This document shows, in pieces, positions 4,658-7,007 of a DNA stretch of 7,007 nucleotides. The stretch's first letter is position 1; the number at the start of each line of letters is the position of its first letter. Origin of the DNA: an uncultured Oscillospiraceae bacterium (GTDB lineage Bacteria > Bacillota > Clostridia > Oscillospirales > Oscillospiraceae); assembly GCA_910577415.1 (NCBI GenBank), contig CAJTLK010000089.1:1-7007 (forward strand), read 5' to 3'. A program made the translations under genes and the position numbers. A model generated the notes under the pieces. It did not search any database. It was not told the origin of the DNA and saw only the letters and a list, made by a program, of their open reading frames with translations.

Positions 4658-6007
4658 ATGGCCCTGAGCGAAGCCTTTATGGCCGATCTGTGCCAGGAAT
4701 ATGAGACGAACACCCACATCAAAATGTCCGATTACGAGCGCTGGGACGTGAAGCGGGGCCTGCGCAATGCCGACGGCACCGGCGTCATGGCCGGGGTCAC
4801 TGAGATCGGCAACGTCCGAGGTTACTATGTCCAGGACGGAGAGCGGGTGCCCATGGCGGGCCAGCTCACCTACCGGGGCATCGACCTTTTAGAGCTGGTG
4901 CAGGGCTTTACCTCGGAACACCGCTTTGGCTTTGCCGAGACCGCCTACCTGCTGTTGCTGGGCGCTCTGCCCACCAAAACTCTGCTGGACGAATTTGAGG
5001 CGCTGCTCAATGAAAACCAGCATCTGCCCCCCATGTTTACCGAGGACATGATCCTCAAGGCCCCCAGCTCCGACGTGATGAACAAGCTCGCCCGGGGTGT
5101 GCTCACCCTCTACTCCTACGATGATAACCCCGAGGACATGACGCTTTCCAGCGAATTAAGGCGAGCCATCGTTCTCATTGCCCGTACCCCCCAGATCGTA
5201 GCCCACGCCTTTGCTGCCAAGCGGCGGTATTTCGATGGCGAGAGCCTCTATCTTCACGATCCCCAGCCGGGGCTTTCCATTGCGGAAAACTTTCTCTGGG
5301 CGGTGCGTCACGACAACCACTTCACCCCCCAGGAGGCCCAGCTCCTGGACCTGTGCATGGTCCTCCATGCCGAGCATGGCGGCGGCAACAACTCCGCCTT
5401 TACCTGCCGGGTCCTCTCCTCCTCGGGCACCGACCTATACTCCGCCATCTCCGCCGCGGTAGGGTCCCTCAAGGGTCCCAAGCACGGCGGTGCCAACAAG
5501 AAGGTCATGGAGATGTTCTCCTACATTTCCGACGGGGTGAAGGACTGGAAGGACAACGACGAGGTCTCCGCGTACCTGGGCAAGCTCCTGGACAAGGAGG
5601 CCGGGGACCGTTCCGGCCTCATCTACGGCATGGGCCACGCCATCTACACCCTCTCCGACCCCCGGGCCATCGCCCTGAAGCACTTTGCCCGCAGGCTGGC
5701 TCAGGACAAGGGGATGCTGGACGAGTTCCAGCTCTATGAATCTATAGAGCGGCTCACCCCCAAGGCCATGGCCCAGCGGGGCAACCACAAGGTCATCTGC
5801 GCCAACGTGGACCTGTTCTCCGGCTTTGTCTACAAGATGATGGGCATCCCCCAGGAACTCTATACCCCCCTCTTTGCCATGTCCCGCATGGCGGGCTGGT
5901 GCGCCCACCGGCTGGAGGAGCTGTACTCCCCCGGCGCCAGGATCATCCGCCCGGCCTATAAGGCGGTGGCCCCCCAGCGGCCCTTTGTGCCGTTGGAGGA
6001 TAGATAA
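4658..6007 (+). CDS. gltA: Citrate synthase
   Basis: A 449-residue citrate synthase that condenses acetyl-CoA and oxaloacetate to citrate, the entry step to the oxidative TCA branch and to 2-oxoglutarate/glutamate synthesis in fermentative Clostridia. Catalytic residues by comparison with the pig enzyme: His276 in GPKHGGAN (His274), His327 in GMGHAIY (His320) and Asp385 in VDLFSG (Asp375). Further conserved elements are YRGID (72-76), LHAEHGGGNNSAF (236-248), SRMAGWCAHRLE (409-420, with a citrate-binding-type Arg) and RIIRP (428-432). It starts at 4658 with AAGGAGG 7 nt upstream (4644-4650). The N-terminal 30 residues before the core suggest the longer clostridial form. It stands alone, without aconitase or isocitrate dehydrogenase alongside in the window. 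The symbol gltA (or citZ) is conventional for the family. Confidence 0.97.
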   Translation: MALSEAFMADLCQEYETNTHIKMSDYERWDVKRGLRNADGTGVMAGVTEIGNVRGYYVQDGERVPMAGQLTYRGIDLLELVQGFTSEHRFGFAETAYLLLLGALPTKTLLDEFEALLNENQHLPPMFTEDMILKAPSSDVMNKLARGVLTLYSYDDNPEDMTLSSELRRAIVLIARTPQIVAHAFAAKRRYFDGESLYLHDPQPGLSIAENFLWAVRHDNHFTPQEAQLLDLCMVLHAEHGGGNNSAFTCRVLSSSGTDLYSAISAAVGSLKGPKHGGANKKVMEMFSYISDGVKDWKDNDEVSAYLGKLLDKEAGDRSGLIYGMGHAIYTLSDPRAIALKHFARRLAQDKGMLDEFQLYESIERLTPKAMAQRGNHKVICANVDLFSGFVYKMMGIPQELYTPLFAMSRMAGWCAHRLEELYSPGARIIRPAYKAVAPQRPFVPLEDR

Positions 6008-6013
6008 CGATCC

Positions 6014-6063
6014 ATAAAAAGGACTGGAGGACCGCTTTTCAGCGGTCCTCCAGTCCTTTTTAT
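6014..6063. terminator. Long perfect bidirectional terminator after citrate synthase
   Basis: A 23-bp uninterrupted inverted repeat (6014-6036 with 6041-6063) with a TTTC loop. The outer part of the stem is the A tract on one side and T tract on the other, so it reads as an intrinsic terminator on both strands. It starts 7 bp after the stop of citrate synthase and is also reached by minus-strand transcripts from the kinase. Confidence 0.9.
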
Positions 6064-6071
6064 GAAGGTGT

Positions 6072-6090
6072 GGGCGGATGATATCCGCCC
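6072..6090. repeat. GC-rich intergenic palindrome, possible dispersed repeat unit
   Basis: GGGCGGAT (6072-6079) pairs with ATCCGCCC (6083-6090) around a GAT loop. On the minus strand it reads GTAGGGGCGGATATCATCC followed by GCCC, a pattern I associate with multicopy intergenic palindromes in Oscillospiraceae genomes. That identification is from memory and only one copy is present here. Confidence 0.45.
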
Positions 6091-6114
6091 CTACGGAAAG
6101 GGGCACAGGTATCC

Positions 6115-6141
6115 AAAAACAGCGGGGCGAGGGCGCCCCGC
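6115..6141 (-). terminator. Rho-independent terminator of the histidine kinase gene
   Basis: On the minus strand, GCGGGGCG (6141-6134) pairs with CGCCCCGC (6129-6122) across a 4-nt loop, followed by TGTTTTTGG. It begins 19 bp past the kinase stop codon, the correct order of stem then T tract. Confidence 0.75.
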
Positions 6142-6160
6142 ACCACAGAGGGCGTCCTCC

Positions 6161-7007
6161 CTACTCACACAGGGGCAAGGTAATAACAAAGGCGGTGAGG
6201 CTGCCGGTGCTCTCGGCCCGGATGGTCCCGCCGTGAAGCTCTACGATCTCTTTGGCGATGGCCAGCCCCAGTCCCGCACCGCCGGTACGGGTGGATCGGG
6301 CGGCGTCCAGGCGGTAAAACTTCTCAAAAATATTGCTCAGCTCTCCCTCAGGGATCTCCAACCCCTGGTTGGTAACGGTGACGACTGCGTTCTCCCCCAT
6401 TCCCCTGGCTGTCAGGCCCACCGCGCCGCCGGGAGAAGAGTAGCTGACGGCGTTGCGGAGGATATTGTCAAAGACACGGGCCAGCCGGTCTCCCTCCCCC
6501 CGCACCACCAGGTGGGGTTGGATGTCCAGCTCACATTTCAGGTCCTTGGAGGCAAAAAGGGGATAAAACTCGTCGGCCAGCTGCTCCAAAAGGAAAGAGA
6601 CCTGCACGGGCGTGGTCTTGTCCAGCTTCAGGTCCATGGTGTTGATGTCAAAAAACTCCCCCACCAGCTCCTCCAGCCGTCTGGCCTTGTCCAGAGCGAT
6701 GTCGGTATACTTTGCCCGCTGCTCCTCGCTCAGCCCCGGCTCGTCCCGGAGCAGCTCCAGATAACCCAGCACCGAGGTAAGGGGCGTTTTCAGATCGTGG
6801 GCCAGGAACGCGATCAGCTCCTGCCGCCGCCGCTCTTGCTCCCGCAGCTCTCCGTCCTGCCGCTCCAGCTGGAGCCGCAGATCAGCCAGCTCTCCGCCGA
6901 TGCTCCGCAGGGCGCGGGGAGTCATCGTCTCCTCCTCCGGGTGCTCCATGATCCGCCGCAGGTGCTTGCCCGCCTGGCGCAGACGGAGAGAGGGCAGCGC
7001 CACCGTC
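6161..7007 (-). CDS. VanS-like sensor histidine kinase, C-terminal part (N-terminus beyond window)
   Basis: A membrane sensor kinase of a two-component system, cut at the right edge. The reading frame stays open to 7007 and the GTG at 7003 is not a credible start. About 282 residues are visible. Numbered from that GTG: a HAMP-like segment and coiled coil (about 1-62), the dimerisation/phosphotransfer H-box AHDLKTPLTS with His69, N box DNILRNAVSYS (Asn180/Asn184), F box FEKFYRLDAAR (226-236) and G2 box GGAGLGLAIAK (241-251). The G1 position reads VTNQG instead of the usual D-x-G; VanS-type kinases also have Asn there. The overall pattern (H box through EKFYRLD) closely resembles VanS of VanRS systems, from memory. 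The TM helices and sensor domain, and probably a VanR-type regulator, should lie to the right. A vancomycin link cannot be claimed. Confidence 0.92.
   Translation of the reverse strand, partial: TVALPSLRLRQAGKHLRRIMEHPEEETMTPRALRSIGGELADLRLQLERQDGELREQERRRQELIAFLAHDLKTPLTSVLGYLELLRDEPGLSEEQRAKYTDIALDKARRLEELVGEFFDINTMDLKLDKTTPVQVSFLLEQLADEFYPLFASKDLKCELDIQPHLVVRGEGDRLARVFDNILRNAVSYSSPGGAVGLTARGMGENAVVTVTNQGLEIPEGELSNIFEKFYRLDAARSTRTGGAGLGLAIAKEIVELHGGTIRAESTGSLTAFVITLPLCE

Noticed and set aside
5435..6106. Minus-strand open frame opposite citrate synthase
   Set aside because: Antisense shadow that also runs through the terminator hairpin.

Overview
The window is GC-rich DNA that fits a spore-forming, gut-type Clostridia (Oscillospiraceae-like, for example relatives of Flavonifractor or Oscillibacter). 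This assignment is an inference. It rests on a SpoIID sporulation gene, strong AAGGAGG ribosome binding sites, a VanS-type histidine kinase, and palindromic GC hairpins between genes of the kind I associate with this group. No plasmid, phage, CRISPR or rRNA/tRNA gene is visible.

Layout, left to right. (1) 1-192, minus: 5' part of a dCMP deaminase (ComEB type) cut by the window edge. It is divergent from a small membrane-anchored zinc-ribbon protein (375-764, plus), and each gene has a recognisable sigma-A-type promoter in the 182-bp gap. (2) 804-2174, minus: complete mnmE (tRNA wobble-uridine GTPase), convergent with the zinc-ribbon gene across a terminator hairpin. (3) 2175-2619: a 445-bp intergenic region. 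It has an AT-rich tract, four DnaA-box-like 9-mers within 56 bp, a 10-bp tandem repeat, a perfect Spo0A-box core and a weak structured element, and it ends with the promoter and leader hairpin of the next gene. (4) 2620-3366, plus: an SDR-family oxidoreductase (FabG/BaiA-like). (5) 3477-4547, minus: spoIID, convergent with the SDR. (6) 4658-6007, plus: citrate synthase with a textbook promoter, divergent from spoIID. (7) 6008-6160: a long perfect terminator hairpin and two further GC hairpins. (8) 6161-7007, minus: VanS-like sensor histidine kinase lacking its N-terminus, cut by the right edge.

The genes appear to be single transcription units arranged divergently or convergently, not one operon. 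They cover nucleotide metabolism, tRNA modification, redox metabolism, sporulation, TCA entry and signalling, so most of the window is ordinary chromosomal housekeeping. The part that deserves attention is the region upstream of mnmE. Its DnaA-box cluster beside an AT-rich tract, with a Spo0A box close by, looks like a chromosomal replication origin or an origin-derived DnaA/Spo0A binding region. dnaA itself is not in the window, so this remains a hypothesis.
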